64,000 nucleotides of DNA from NCBI RefSeq assembly GCF_900141815.1, contig NZ_FQYR01000006.1, positions 1-64,000 on the forward strand, read 5' to 3'. A program made the position numbers and the translations under genes. This document shows, in pieces, positions 18,075 to 27,355 of this stretch. The stretch's first letter is position 1; every line of letters begins with the position of its first letter. A model generated the notes under the pieces. That model saw nothing but the letters and a program-made list of their open reading frames with translations. It was not told where the DNA came from and did no database searches. The stretch is from Rubritalea squalenifaciens DSM 18772. Its GTDB lineage: Bacteria > Verrucomicrobiota > Verrucomicrobiia > Verrucomicrobiales > Akkermansiaceae.

Positions 18075-19925
18075 TTAGTGATGGCTTGCTTCTCCTGCCC
18101 CGGATGGGATGTGGATGTTTTCCACCATTTCTTTGACCTCTTCAGGCGGATCTGGAGTCAGATAGGAGACAAAGAAGGACACGACGAAGTTGATGATCAT
18201 GCCGACGAAACCAATACCCTCAGGAGTAATGCCGCCTCTTGATTCGGTGGCGAAGAGGTATTGGTCAGGCGTGCCGTCCAGGAACTGGAAGTAGATGATG
18301 TACCCGAGGGTAAAGAGAATGCCACAGGCCATGCCGGCAATGGCTCCCTGTTTGTTCATGCGGCGGGAGAAAATGCCGATGAGCAAGGTGGGGAAGAAGG
18401 AAGACGCTGCCAAGCCGAAGGCGAAGGCGACTGTCTTGGCGATGAATGCTGAGGGTGGGTTGATGCCAAACCAGGTGGCTACACCGAGGGAGACGAAGGA
18501 GGCGATACGCGCGTAGTTCACCTCCTCTTTGTCTGAGAGGTCCGGCTTCACGATCTTCTTCATCAGGTCGTGGGAAATGGAGGTGGAAAGTACCAGTAGG
18601 AGTCCGGCTGCCGTGGAGAGGGCTGCCGCGATACAGCCAGCCATGAGTAGAGCGATCACCCACATCGGTAGGCCAGCCATGGATGGGTTTGCCATGACCA
18701 TGATGTCGTTGCCGAAGTAGAGCTCGTTGGGGTTACTCGTGTCGGCCTTGTTTGCTAGCAGGCGTTCACCGTACTGGCCGATACGCTGGTTCTCTGGAGT
18801 GTCTGCCGGAGGGAAAGAGGGTTTGCCGTTCTCGCTGATGAAGACTTTGTTGTTCTTCCCATTGTCCCCGTGAGCGGGACCATGGATGTTGATCTTGCCG
18901 TCGTTGTTCTTGTCTACCCAGGCCATTTGCCCTGTGGCTTCGAACTCCTTGAGCCAGGATGGGGCTTCGGTGTAACTCTTGCCATTGAGGCTTTCAATGA
19001 GGTTCACCCGTGAGAACGCGCCGATCGTCGGTGCTGTGAGGTAGATGACGGCGATGAATGCCAGTGTCCAGCAGGCGGAGCGGCGTACGGCACGGACGTT
19101 TTTCACGGTGAAGAAACGTACGATAACGTGGGGCAGGCCTGCGGTGCCGCACATGAGGGCGGCAGTGATGCAGAACATGTTCATCTCAGAGAGAGAACCG
19201 TCCGTGTACTTGCTGAAGCCTAGTTCGGTATTGATGTTGTTAAGCCTGTCCAGGAAAGGAACTGGAGGGACTCCGTCCTTGGTATAATCGCCGATCAGGC
19301 CGAGTTGTGGGATAAAGTTGTTTGTCAGAAGGATGGCGATGTAGATGGCCGGGATGGTATAGGCAAAGGCCATCACGCAGTACTGGGCCACCTGAGTGTA
19401 GGTGATGCCTTTCATGCCGCCGAGACCTGCGTAAAAGAAGACGATGGAGGCGCCAATCACCACGCCGAGGGGAATGCCGATGCCGAAGAGCTGTGAGAAG
19501 ACAACTCCGACTCCGCGCATCTGCCCCATGATGTAGGTCATACAGATGAAGATGGCGCAGAGCACGGCCACGAAGCGAGCGCTCTTGGAGTAATAGCGGT
19601 CGCCGATGAAGTCCGGCACCGTGGCTTTACCGAACTTTCTCAAGTAGGGAACCATGAGGACTGTCAAAAGGACGAAGCCTCCTGTCCACCCCATCAGGAA
19701 ACGCGAGCCATCATAACCAGAGGAGGCGACCACGCCAGCCATCGAGATGAAGGTGGCCGCGGACATCCAGTCCGCTGCAGTGGCCATGCCATTGGCTAGA
19801 GGGGAGACTCCGCCGCCAGCCGTGTAGTATTCCTTGGTCGAGGTGGCGCGGGATTTGATGGCGATGACGATATAGATGGCAAAGGAAATGCCGATGAAGA
19901 TGAGATTGAGCCAGTATTGTGACAT
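18075..19925 (-). CDS. Sodium:solute symporter large subunit (SSS family, VC_2705/ActP-like)
   Basis: This 616-residue inner-membrane protein has about 13 hydrophobic helices and the SSS family signature regions: [27 protein letters not shown] near the N-terminus, [10 protein letters not shown], and [17 protein letters not shown] later on. It resembles the acetate/short-chain organic acid branch (ActP, VC_2705), which takes up a small carboxylate with Na+. A large extracytoplasmic loop contains [12 protein letters not shown] (from D338), an EF-hand-like calcium loop. The gene 57 bp upstream encodes the matching small subunit, which supports assignment to the two-component VC_2705 branch. The substrate cannot be read from sequence; acetate, lactate or pyruvate are possible. 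The start is preceded by CCTACCTC and no Shine-Dalgarno. Confidence 0.88.
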   Translation of the reverse strand: MSQYWLNLIFIGISFAIYIVIAIKSRATSTKEYYTAGGGVSPLANGMATAADWMSAATFISMAGVVASSGYDGSRFLMGWTGGFVLLTVLMVPYLRKFGKATVPDFIGDRYYSKSARFVAVLCAIFICMTYIMGQMRGVGVVFSQLFGIGIPLGVVIGASIVFFYAGLGGMKGITYTQVAQYCVMAFAYTIPAIYIAILLTNNFIPQLGLIGDYTKDGVPPVPFLDRLNNINTELGFSKYTDGSLSEMNMFCITAALMCGTAGLPHVIVRFFTVKNVRAVRRSACWTLAFIAVIYLTAPTIGAFSRVNLIESLNGKSYTEAPSWLKEFEATGQMAWVDKNNDGKINIHGPAHGDNGKNNKVFISENGKPSFPPADTPENQRIGQYGERLLANKADTSNPNELYFGNDIMVMANPSMAGLPMWVIALLMAGCIAAALSTAAGLLLVLSTSISHDLMKKIVKPDLSDKEEVNYARIASFVSLGVATWFGINPPSAFIAKTVAFAFGLAASSFFPTLLIGIFSRRMNKQGAIAGMACGILFTLGYIIYFQFLDGTPDQYLFATESRGGITPEGIGFVGMIINFVVSFFVSYLTPDPPEEVKEMVENIHIPSGAGEASHH

Positions 19926-19982
19926 GAGGTAGGAAAAGGTGAGGTGATAGATGCTTCTGGTAGATTCCTGGGCTTGCGGTGT

Positions 19983-20246
19983 TTACTCTTCTGAATAGCC
20001 GTACTTGCGGTCCAGGTTGTTCATCAGTGTGGCGTAGATGATGAGGATGAGTACGAAACCAATGATGGAGCCCTGCTGGGCCATCCAGAATCCAAAGGGG
20101 GCGTTGCCGATATTGGGCAGATGTTCATCCAGCCATTTGCGGAAGATGACTCCGCAGCCCAGCGAGATGATGAACCACGCTGCCAGCAGCGAGAGGGTGA
20201 TCAGTAGGGAGGTATTCCTGTATTTTCGCGGGCGTTCTACTTGCAT
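19983..20246 (-). CDS. Symporter small subunit (DUF4212 family)
   Basis: An 87-residue protein with two predicted membrane helices (about 14-33 and 53-75) and the family pattern of DUF4212/sodium-solute symporter small subunits: a charged N-terminus, SLLAAWFIISLGCGVIF, then FGFWMAQQGSIIGFVLILIIYA and a short charged tail. Known members are always encoded next to an SSS permease, as here, 57 bp ahead of the large subunit in the same direction. The ATG at 20246 is preferred over one at 20309 because the longer form adds 21 residues that do not look like the family. It probably stabilises or tunes the permease. Confidence 0.85.
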   Translation of the reverse strand: MQVERPRKYRNTSLLITLSLLAAWFIISLGCGVIFRKWLDEHLPNIGNAPFGFWMAQQGSIIGFVLILIIYATLMNNLDRKYGYSEE

Positions 20247-20380
20247 TGTTAGTGAAAACTGAAGTTCAGAGTAACTTAGACTCCTAAAGGTTTTGAAAAT
20301 CGGGGGCAAGAGGAGAATTTGCCAGCCGGTGGATTCCAGCGGGTAGTTGAAATTGAAGAGATGATACGCTCAATCTGATG

Positions 20381-20409
20381 TTGTCATCTGTTTTTCAGTG
20401 GTTTATAGT
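20381..20409 (+). promoter_or_regulatory. Putative sigma-70 promoter of PEP-CTERM gene
   Basis: TTGTCA (20381-20386), a 17-bp spacer and TATAGT (20404-20409) fit the consensus well. The expected start near 20416 gives a leader of about 50 nt containing a hairpin at 20424-20448 (gtcgtg/cacgac plus an inner ctc/gag). Confidence 0.5.
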
Positions 20410-20467
20410 ATTATATCCTAAAAGTCGTGTTCTCTTCAGGAGCACGACAAAACCCCAAGATTGATTC

Positions 20468-21283
20468 ATGAAAACCCCATCTATCTGTGTGCTGCTCGCG
20501 GCATCCACTCTCTGTGCGCATGCGGCTATTGTCTCTTCTTACAGCGCTGGTGTAGATCCGACGGCGGGTACCACTGGGGCTGCCGACCCTCTTTCCCAAG
20601 GCTGGGCTGCCTCGACAGGGTCTCCTGGGTCCTTCAACTATGGTGCAGACTCAACCAATGGTGGCTGGCGCATTACGGACGGCACTGCTGGGGGTGCGTT
20701 TTTCTACCAGCAAAGTTTGTCCGGCTCTGCGGTGACAGAGATGACCTCCTTTGGCTGGACGGCCACCTGGACGACGGCGGTCAACCGGGATGCTGTCAGT
20801 AGTTCGGGGGTGCCTAACGGTGTAAACGACTACTACAACGCAGGATCTAACCAAAACAACAATGCCTTCTGGCTGGAGGTGGCGGGTAATTACCTTTATG
20901 TACTCTCCTTCCAGAGTGATGCCGACGGCGATATCTTGATCTCTGATGGTACCAATACTTTCGATATTACTTCTGGGGTCGACTCTCTGAGTGACGAGCT
21001 GGGTACTGGTGCTCCTTCGGTCACTTACGTGACTTTCACCTTGAGCTATGATGTAGGCGGCGGGCAAGCTAGCCTGAGCGATAGCCTGGGTGGGAATCAT
21101 GGGGTCGTGGCAACCTCCGGATCTGGTAGTACCAATCGTATTGTCTTTGGAGCCACGAGTAGTGGAGGACAAGGGTCAACCACCTGGAACTCAATCAGCG
21201 TGGAGTCGATCCCTGAGCCGTCCTCGCTCGCTTTGTTAGGTGCTGCGGGATTGCTTGGTCTGACCCGCAGGCGACGCAAGTAG
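20468..21283 (+). CDS. PEP-CTERM sorting-domain protein
   Basis: This 271-residue exported protein has a signal peptide (about 1-19, ending AHA) and a canonical C-terminal sorting tail: VESIPEPSSLAL, a hydrophobic helix LLGAAGLLGL and TRRRRK. Such tails are recognised by exosortase, which removes them during export to the cell surface or into extracellular polymer. The body (about 25-245) is Gly/Ser/Thr-rich, Cys-free and beta-strand-like, and could be a LamG/jellyroll-type fold, but no known family is recognised. It has its own promoter and ends at a hairpin shared with the convergent opgH gene. No exosortase gene lies in this window. Confidence 0.85.
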   Translation: MKTPSICVLLAASTLCAHAAIVSSYSAGVDPTAGTTGAADPLSQGWAASTGSPGSFNYGADSTNGGWRITDGTAGGAFFYQQSLSGSAVTEMTSFGWTATWTTAVNRDAVSSSGVPNGVNDYYNAGSNQNNNAFWLEVAGNYLYVLSFQSDADGDILISDGTNTFDITSGVDSLSDELGTGAPSVTYVTFTLSYDVGGGQASLSDSLGGNHGVVATSGSGSTNRIVFGATSSGGQGSTTWNSISVESIPEPSSLALLGAAGLLGLTRRRRK

Positions 21284-21298
21284 CTCAACGTGGTCATT

Positions 21299-21332
21299 AA
21301 AAAGCTCCAACCTGCAAGAGGCTGGAGCTTTC
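21299..21332. terminator. Bidirectional terminator between PEP-CTERM gene and opgH
   Basis: A 12-bp stem with one mismatch (aaagctccaacc at 21301-21312 with ggctggagcttt at 21320-21331) has five A residues on its left side and a short T-run on its right. It can end both convergent transcripts. Confidence 0.7.
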
Positions 21333-21337
21333 TTGGT

Positions 21338-23461
21338 TTAGATGGCTGCGGAAACTTCTCTGATCGAGCGCCTCCACCATGGGCCGAGGCGAGCATCAGG
21401 TCTCAGCCAGGATTCGCGGTGAAGCCAGAGCATGCTATCGATGTCCGAGAGTACTTCCAGAGTCTCAGCGGTATCCAGGGAGGCTGGTCCCTCGAGCAGC
21501 AGGCGGTTCGCCAGGAGTTTTCGCTTGGCGGTGATCTCCAGGTCGTCCTTGGGGGCATCTGGCAGGCTGCCATAGACCTTGCTGCCTCGCTGCATACGGT
21601 AATGGTTTTTGCGGAGGAGGGAAATGTGGACTGCATTCAGGAAAGGATCCAATACGGCGGCAGTGATCCATCTGAATTTCTTCTCCTCGGAAGCGGTGTA
21701 ATTCAGGGTGTCCGTGAGTTCCTTAGGCGGGCTGAACTCCGTGGGAACCATGAAGAGTCCCTCGCGCTTTGCTTCCATGCCCAGCTCCAAACGGCTGGTG
21801 AGTACCGAGATCGGGATACTCAGCCAGAGGCCGAGTAGTACAGGGAAAAGCCACCAGAAAAGAACGGGGCTGGTGAAGCCTGCCGCGAGGCCTGCGAGAA
21901 TGCCAATTAGGCTCTGAAGGCCATGAGCAGAGAGAGCTTCGTACCAGTTGGTTCCTTGTGCTCCACGACGCTGGGCAGACCAGCCGACCGTTTTGCCGAT
22001 GATATTTCCAATCACGAAGCGACTGAAGAACATCATCATGATGGGGGCGATGAGTGCGGACATGAGGGTCTCCATGATGGTGCTAGTGCAGGCATTGAAC
22101 CATCCGCCAAAGCCATCTTTGCGCTCATTGTCGAAAGCCAAGTCAAACAGGCAGAGTAGCTTTGGTGTGAAAAGTAGAAAGAGGGTGATACCCAGTAGCA
22201 TGATTCCGGCCGGGTTCGCAGCCGGGATATACATAGAGTTGATTCCTGCGTCATAGACTCTCCAGAAACTGACCATCATGAAGAGTAGCCAGAGTAGTGA
22301 GGACAGGTAGCAAAGAATACCGTTGGCCAAGTGTACTCTGGTTTTGCCGCGAAGACCCTTTGCCAACAGGAGCATGCCGTGTTGCATATTACCCTGACAC
22401 CAGCGCTGATCACGCTGAGCTGATTCCACGATCCCTTGCGGCCCCTCCTCGTAAGAGCCGTCTAGGTCATGAGCGAGCCAGACGTCCCAGCCAGCACGGC
22501 GCATGAGCCCGGCCTCTACGAAGTCGTGTGAGAGGATGTGCCCACCGAAGGGCTTGCGGCCAGGGAGTTCGGGGAGGTCACAGTACTCCATGAAGGGGCG
22601 GAGGCGGATGATGGTATTGTGGCCCCAGCAGTTGCCGCCGTTGCTTTGCCAGAAGGCGAGACCTTCCATGAAGACGGGAGCGTAGAGCTGATGGGCGAAT
22701 TGTTGCATGCGGCCATAGAGCGATTCTCCGTTCACGAGTGAAGGTACGGTCTGGATGATGCCCACCTGCGGGTTGGACTCCATGCGTTTGAGCATTTCCA
22801 CAAGGCACTTGCCGGTCATGATGCTGTCCGCATCCAGTACCACCATGTAGCGGTAGCGTGTGCCCCAGGTGCGGCAGAAATCGGCCACGTTACCGCTCTT
22901 CTTGCCTGCGTTGTTAGATCGGCGGCGGTAGAAAATCCTCTCTTGGGCCTTGCATTCACGGCAGAGTTTGACCCAGGCTGCTTCCTCCGCCACCCATTGT
23001 TCTGGTTTGTTAGAGTCTGAGAGGATGAAGAAGTCGAAGCGCTCGCCGTGCTCTTCTTTGTTTACAGAGTCGAAGATGGCGCGGATGCCGGAAAAAACGC
23101 GTTCCACCGGTTCATTATAGATGGGAATAATGATGGCGGCTCTGGTGGTGTCCCGGATCTCGATCTCATCATCGGAATCTCGGATGGCAGATGGCATCCA
23201 AGTAAATTTGGATTTCATACGGCGCAGGGTGAAGCCGACGGCTGCATGGGTGAACCCGAAGGATAAGTAGGCAAAGAGCGTAGTGAACAGAATCCAGAGC
23301 AGGGTGGAGGAAAAGGTCCAGCCTAGACGCCATAGATAGTCGGCCATGAGGTATGAGCCCACGGAGCTAATTACGACGACGATGGAGAAGAAGGTAAAAG
23401 TGGGCCAGAAGTTGACAGAGCTTGGCTGGACTCTGCCTTGGCCGGAAGATTCGTTACTCAT
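21338..23461 (-). CDS. opgH: Glucans biosynthesis glucosyltransferase H
   Basis: A 707-residue inner-membrane family 2 glycosyltransferase that polymerises glucose from UDP-glucose into the linear backbone of osmoregulated periplasmic glucans. Diagnostic parts: two N-terminal helices, AAIIIPIYNEP opening the GT domain, KKSGNVADF, DAD at 210-212, SHDF at 311-314 and QRDQRWCQGN at 349-358, then a C-terminal membrane block. The ATG at 23461 starts 11 bp after the upstream stop; a start at 23509 would overlap that gene and adds a Ser-rich stretch. Compared with E. coli OpgH (about 850 residues) the N-terminal cytoplasmic region is much shorter, while the small gene just upstream encodes a cytoplasmic domain with one helix. 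It forms an operon with that gene and opgG. Confidence 0.92.
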   Translation of the reverse strand: MSNESSGQGRVQPSSVNFWPTFTFFSIVVVISSVGSYLMADYLWRLGWTFSSTLLWILFTTLFAYLSFGFTHAAVGFTLRRMKSKFTWMPSAIRDSDDEIEIRDTTRAAIIIPIYNEPVERVFSGIRAIFDSVNKEEHGERFDFFILSDSNKPEQWVAEEAAWVKLCRECKAQERIFYRRRSNNAGKKSGNVADFCRTWGTRYRYMVVLDADSIMTGKCLVEMLKRMESNPQVGIIQTVPSLVNGESLYGRMQQFAHQLYAPVFMEGLAFWQSNGGNCWGHNTIIRLRPFMEYCDLPELPGRKPFGGHILSHDFVEAGLMRRAGWDVWLAHDLDGSYEEGPQGIVESAQRDQRWCQGNMQHGMLLLAKGLRGKTRVHLANGILCYLSSLLWLLFMMVSFWRVYDAGINSMYIPAANPAGIMLLGITLFLLFTPKLLCLFDLAFDNERKDGFGGWFNACTSTIMETLMSALIAPIMMMFFSRFVIGNIIGKTVGWSAQRRGAQGTNWYEALSAHGLQSLIGILAGLAAGFTSPVLFWWLFPVLLGLWLSIPISVLTSRLELGMEAKREGLFMVPTEFSPPKELTDTLNYTASEEKKFRWITAAVLDPFLNAVHISLLRKNHYRMQRGSKVYGSLPDAPKDDLEITAKRKLLANRLLLEGPASLDTAETLEVLSDIDSMLWLHRESWLRPDARLGPWWRRSIREVSAAI

Positions 23462-23471
23462 GTGGCGATTG

Positions 23472-24077
23472 TTAACGTGTGAAGATGAAGATGAGTAAGA
23501 TCGTGGCACTGAATGCCAGCCAGAGTGTCCACTGGGCAGCCGTCTTCCGCATGGCGATACCCTCGAGAGTCTGGCTTGCTTTTTGGACGATTCCTAAATC
23601 GATAGGCTTGGGGTACATCTCGGTAAATGAGAACTTGGGGTTGGCTACCAGGTAGGCCTTCTGCATCTTTTTCTTCAGATCGTCAGGGACCGGTTCATCA
23701 TGCAGGAACACATGTTGCCACGGAGTGTCTGCCTCCAAAAGCATGAGCGCGAGACGGCCTCGGGCAGAAAGGCGGTCGATGGGTTCTTCCTCGTTATCTC
23801 CCAGTACTTTTCTGAACCATTCCACGAGGAGGCGATCGGCCTCCTCTGCGGCTAGCTCGACGGGGAGGCGGCTTGGCTCCTGCTCGTGGCGCGTACTGGC
23901 TTTGCCTAGCACTTTGTAGACGAGTGAGCTGAGGAGAAGCTTGTTGTCGATATGAAGGGCAAGGAAATAGGTTTCTATTTTCCTGTAGGCTTCATTCCAC
24001 TGTTCAAGGGTCTCCTCGCAGTCGGCCCAGCGCCCGCATGCGGAAGAAATATTCAAGGTGTCCACTGATAACTCCAT
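23472..24077 (-). CDS. Small membrane-anchored protein between opgG and opgH
   Basis: A 201-residue protein with no recognised family. Residues 1-180 are helical, charged and soluble (many Glu, Lys and Arg; LAAEEADRLLVEWF). A single hydrophobic helix at about 182-199 ends the protein in FTR, so the soluble part probably faces the cytoplasm as a tail-anchored protein. It overlaps opgG by 25 bp and ends 11 bp before opgH, so its expression is bound to glucan synthesis. Because OpgH here lacks most of the long N-terminal cytoplasmic region seen in E. coli, this protein may supply that part in trans (inference). The E. coli region also regulates division through FtsZ, but no such motif can be shown here. 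Confidence 0.7.
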   Translation of the reverse strand: MELSVDTLNISSACGRWADCEETLEQWNEAYRKIETYFLALHIDNKLLLSSLVYKVLGKASTRHEQEPSRLPVELAAEEADRLLVEWFRKVLGDNEEEPIDRLSARGRLALMLLEADTPWQHVFLHDEPVPDDLKKKMQKAYLVANPKFSFTEMYPKPIDLGIVQKASQTLEGIAMRKTAAQWTLWLAFSATILLIFIFTR

Positions 24078-25588
24078 ATCTCAGAAAGGTTGGTTTGATT
24101 GGGGAGATCTTTTAGGAGGCAGTGTATCTGGGTGGGCTGCGTGGGATTCTGGTTCAAATCCAAGATGAATGCAACACGCCATCCTCCTGTATGGGGATTT
24201 TTGAAACACTGCGTCTCTGTAACCTTGGTTCCGCCGGTGGAGCTGACTTCGGCGGTGATGTTTGTGTTATCGGGAAGTTTGTTGAGATCTGGACCTGAGA
24301 AATCGAGGACAAAACGCCTGAGCGTTTCTGTCCCGGGAAGTTTCTCGATTCGAGTTGCGATGACCTGATTTGGGGAGAGCTGCTGCTCATGCGTTTTTTC
24401 CCAGCAGAGGCAGTAACTATAGCGGAGAGAGTCTCCTGCCTTGGGTGACTGGGCTGGTTGATAAAAGCTCACGATGTTATCCATGGCTTCATTGTTCGTG
24501 GGGAGCTCGATGAGCCGGATGCCGCCGGATGGCCATTCTCCTGAGGGTTCTACCCAGGTGCTGGGGGCCCTGTGCTGAGGATTCCCCAAATCCTGGTAGT
24601 TGTTAAAATCACGATCACGCTGCAGCAGTCCGTAGCCAACGAGTTCTTTGGCGTTAAACAGGGCATTACGAATCGCGTGATGATTGTAGAGCGGTCTCCA
24701 GAGAGTCTGCTGGTTGCGGTACTTGAGGAGTAGGCCGTCCGAATCATGAACCTCTGGTCGCCAGTCTGGGAAGGTGCGCTCACGGTGGTTTTCACCATAC
24801 CAGAACATGGAGGTAAGTGGAGCGAGTCCCAGGCACTTGACTTCCTTACGGAAAAAGAGCGAGACGGTGATGGCTGCGCGGGTCGTCTCACCGGGGTGGA
24901 TGATGAAGCGGTAGGCTCCAGTCACGCTGGGGCTGTCCAGTAGCGCGTATAGTGTGAAGCTCTTGTCCTCGGGCTTGGGCTGGATGAACCAGTATTCGGT
25001 GAAGTCCGGAAATTCTTCTGCGGCGCCGGGAGTGACAGAGTTGAGAGCTAGTCCTCTGGCTGAAATGCCATAGCTTTGGTCTTTGCCGAGTAAGCGGAAA
25101 TAACTGGCTCCCACGAAGGAGCCTAGTTCGTCGTATTGGCCCTGCACGTCATTGAGCGGATGTAGGATTCTGAAACCGGCAAAGCCGTCTACATCGAACT
25201 GGGTTTTCTCGAGCTCAGGGATATCTTTGTAGTCGAAGTATTTTTTATCGAACGCGAGTGGACTGCTATTGCCGTCGTAGTCTACAATATTCATTTTGAC
25301 CGGCTTCAGGAAGCGGTAGCCGGGGTGCATGAACTGAAGACGGAAGGGTAGCTCTTGCTCTGCCCAGAGAGTATTTTCCTGGGATGAGCGGATCAGTCTG
25401 TATCCATCGTAATCCAGTTCTGAGAGAGATTTCTCCAGCGGTGCTGGAGCTGAATAGGCTTTGCTGGCTTGTTGTTTGGCTTTGCCTTCAACGGTCTCAA
25501 AAGTAAACGGAGCCCCTAATGCAGAGAAAAGAGGAAGCAGAAGGATGGTGGGGCTAATGACTAGCGCAGAGAGAATGCTGGATCCCAT
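24053..25588 (-). CDS. opgG: Periplasmic glucans biosynthesis protein G
   Basis: A 511-residue exported protein of the MdoG/OpgG family, which works with OpgH to branch or release osmoregulated periplasmic glucans. The ATG at 25588 gives a hydrophobic signal peptide (about 1-26); an upstream TTG at 25612 is less likely. Family hallmarks after the signal are FTFETVEGKAKQQASKAY, LSELDYDGYRLIRS, LPFRLQFMHPGY, FAGFRILHPLN, SYFRLLGKDQSYGISARGLALNS and FPDFTEYWF. Length fits the family (about 490-520). The gene heads the opgG-small protein-opgH operon and its end overlaps the next start by 25 bp. Confidence 0.92.
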   Translation of the reverse strand: MGSSILSALVISPTILLLPLFSALGAPFTFETVEGKAKQQASKAYSAPAPLEKSLSELDYDGYRLIRSSQENTLWAEQELPFRLQFMHPGYRFLKPVKMNIVDYDGNSSPLAFDKKYFDYKDIPELEKTQFDVDGFAGFRILHPLNDVQGQYDELGSFVGASYFRLLGKDQSYGISARGLALNSVTPGAAEEFPDFTEYWFIQPKPEDKSFTLYALLDSPSVTGAYRFIIHPGETTRAAITVSLFFRKEVKCLGLAPLTSMFWYGENHRERTFPDWRPEVHDSDGLLLKYRNQQTLWRPLYNHHAIRNALFNAKELVGYGLLQRDRDFNNYQDLGNPQHRAPSTWVEPSGEWPSGGIRLIELPTNNEAMDNIVSFYQPAQSPKAGDSLRYSYCLCWEKTHEQQLSPNQVIATRIEKLPGTETLRRFVLDFSGPDLNKLPDNTNITAEVSSTGGTKVTETQCFKNPHTGGWRVAFILDLNQNPTQPTQIHCLLKDLPNQTNLSEIWSYQWTP

Positions 25589-25691
25589 CGAGGTAGTGTA
25601 GATGGCGTCCAACTACTTGACGAGGAGGAATATGCAAGCACGAAATTTGCTCGCCTGAAGACTTCCAGACGAGCGGGGAATGAGGTGGTGA

Positions 25692-26255
25692 TTACTGTGC
25701 GGGCGACAGAGTCGCCTGAATATCAAGCTGGAAGCGCGGGTCGATCATCTGCTTGGGCGCGTCCTTGGGGAGAGGGCGGTAGTCTCTGAGTCTGAAGGTA
25801 GGGCTCATGCTGAGCTTCATCAGAGATCCATCCATGCTCCATTCAGCGTTGAATGTTGCTGGTTTGCTTTGTCCTTCGAAGGTCCATTTCCCGGAGATCT
25901 CGATTTCATGGTTAGATGATTTCTTGATCTCCTCTGATTGGAAGGAAATGGTTTTGGTCTCGGCGAACTGATGAGATTTTGCCAGTTCCTGGACGAAGGT
26001 TTCCTCGGAAGAACTGAGCTGGTTGATCTGGATCTCGAACTTCAGGCTGGCGGGAGCATCTTCCACGGGGCCGGACGTGGTGAGAGAAATGGGAGCCTTG
26101 GCGGAGAGAACTGGATTGGGCGGGGCGAGCCTCAGTGTCACGGTGCTGCCTTCCTGGCTTTGGTAAGTTTTGGGCTTAGGAGGAGCTGGCTTGCTAGGGC
26201 GCTGGCAGGATGCCAGGCCGACGAAGGCAAGGAGTGCAAGGAAACGGTAGATCAT
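25692..26255 (-). CDS. Lipoprotein with divergent YceI-like domain
   Basis: A 187-residue lipoprotein: the signal ends in a lipobox (LASC) with the lipidated cysteine at C17, followed by a Pro/Lys-rich linker. The body resembles the YceI fold weakly, with alternating strands, a central SGKWTFEGQSKPATFNAEW segment like the GxLTIxGxTKPVTL strand of YceI, and a final strand QLDIQATL. YceI-like proteins form lipocalin-type barrels that carry isoprenoid or other lipids; that role is only a guess here. Its ATG overlaps the stop of the upstream membrane-protein gene (ATGA), so the two are translationally coupled. It lies 103 bp ahead of opgG. Confidence 0.6.
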   Translation of the reverse strand: MIYRFLALLAFVGLASCQRPSKPAPPKPKTYQSQEGSTVTLRLAPPNPVLSAKAPISLTTSGPVEDAPASLKFEIQINQLSSSEETFVQELAKSHQFAETKTISFQSEEIKKSSNHEIEISGKWTFEGQSKPATFNAEWSMDGSLMKLSMSPTFRLRDYRPLPKDAPKQMIDPRFQLDIQATLSPAQ

Positions 26256-27115
26256 GACTCGAGAGTGTTTTGTTTTTGTTGATTAGCGATCAGTAGTCCC
26301 ATGATCAGTGGGAGGGCCCAGTGTGGTGTTCGCACCAGTGTCTCAAAGAGCCACGGGTCGATGCCGTTGAATTTTTCAGCTGGGTTGTAGTGGTTGACTA
26401 CGCGGGCAAGTGCGGTGACAAAACCCCAGAAGACCATGTAGTAGAATGAATACTTACGGATGCTGGCATAAGGAAGGAAGATGAGTGCTGCGGCAATGAA
26501 GTCCAGATAGCCAGCAGCAAGCAGGAAGGATTTGGAGATCCCCTCGGAGAGGCCGAGAATGTTCATGGACATCGTGACGAAGTTGGCCGGTACCGGGTGG
26601 TGGCCTACGGCATAGAGTCCGTGACCCACAAAGGTGAGGGCAATGACTGCTTTGGAAATCCAGTCAAAGCTGTTAGCTTCAATCCCTCTGCGAATGGCGA
26701 TCAATAGGAGCAGTGGAGAAAAGGCCTGTAGAGCCATTTCTATCAGCATGCCGATCTGGTAGTCCTTTCCGTGCCAGGCAGCAAAGGCATGTAAAATGGT
26801 AAAGAAGGTGGCGACTACCAAGATGTCTGTTAGTCGGCGTGTATTCTTGCTGACGAAGAGGGCAGCTCCTCCGGCGACCATGAGGAAGATGCCAATGGCG
26901 CGGAACAGGAAGGTAATGTAAGGATCCGAGGTCTGGGAGAATTGAGCCCAGTCCATGTGCAGGAAGTAGTCGACCAGAGGGGTCATCCACTTTTCGGTCC
27001 AGAAGATTTCGCGCAGTGGGCAGTTCCAGCGGAGGTAGAGCCAGCCTCGGCAGAAAAGTGTGAGGAAAGTGGCGATCCTAAGGAGCCACATGAATGTCCT
27101 GTTGGTAAAATTCAT
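26252..27115 (-). CDS. Multi-pass membrane protein of unknown function
   Basis: A 287-residue integral membrane protein with about seven hydrophobic helices. The first follows the N-terminus closely and the last ends near TPHWALPLIMGLLIANQQ. The helical layout with short loops is reminiscent of DoxX-type proteins, but no signature is clear enough to claim it. The ATG at 27115 is preferred to one at 27145 because it is preceded by CCTCACTC, as at several other starts here, and begins directly before the first helix. It overlaps the lipoprotein gene by 4 bp (ATGA), which suggests a two-gene unit upstream of opgG. Confidence 0.6.
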   Translation of the reverse strand: MNFTNRTFMWLLRIATFLTLFCRGWLYLRWNCPLREIFWTEKWMTPLVDYFLHMDWAQFSQTSDPYITFLFRAIGIFLMVAGGAALFVSKNTRRLTDILVVATFFTILHAFAAWHGKDYQIGMLIEMALQAFSPLLLLIAIRRGIEANSFDWISKAVIALTFVGHGLYAVGHHPVPANFVTMSMNILGLSEGISKSFLLAAGYLDFIAAALIFLPYASIRKYSFYYMVFWGFVTALARVVNHYNPAEKFNGIDPWLFETLVRTPHWALPLIMGLLIANQQKQNTLES

Positions 27116-27257
27116 GAGTGAGGTTTGTGAGTTTAGTTGAACCAAAAAGCCTGCTGAAGGCCAGAGATAACTTGGGGAATAGAGGGGGAAATGTTTCCTT
27201 TGCCCCGTTCTATTCCGTGGCGATTCCGCCAGATAGACTTGTCAGTTGTCTGAGGGT

Positions 27258-27289
27258 AAAAAATGTGGCTAGCACGATGCTAGCCACAT
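27258..27289 (-). terminator. Intrinsic terminator of phosphatase-like gene 1
   Basis: A perfect 12-bp inverted repeat (27263-27274 with 27278-27289) with a 3-nt loop is followed on the minus strand by six T residues (27258-27263). It lies about 65 bp past the stop of the gene at 27356. Confidence 0.85.
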
Positions 27290-27355
27290 GGGTTTGTAGG
27301 TAGTGATACGATGGCCGGATATCAGGTGGATCCCCGACCATCAGATATCAAATGC

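Noticed and set aside
25589-25612. TTG start for opgG
   Set aside because: The ATG at 25588 directly opens a good signal peptide; the eight added residues have no support.
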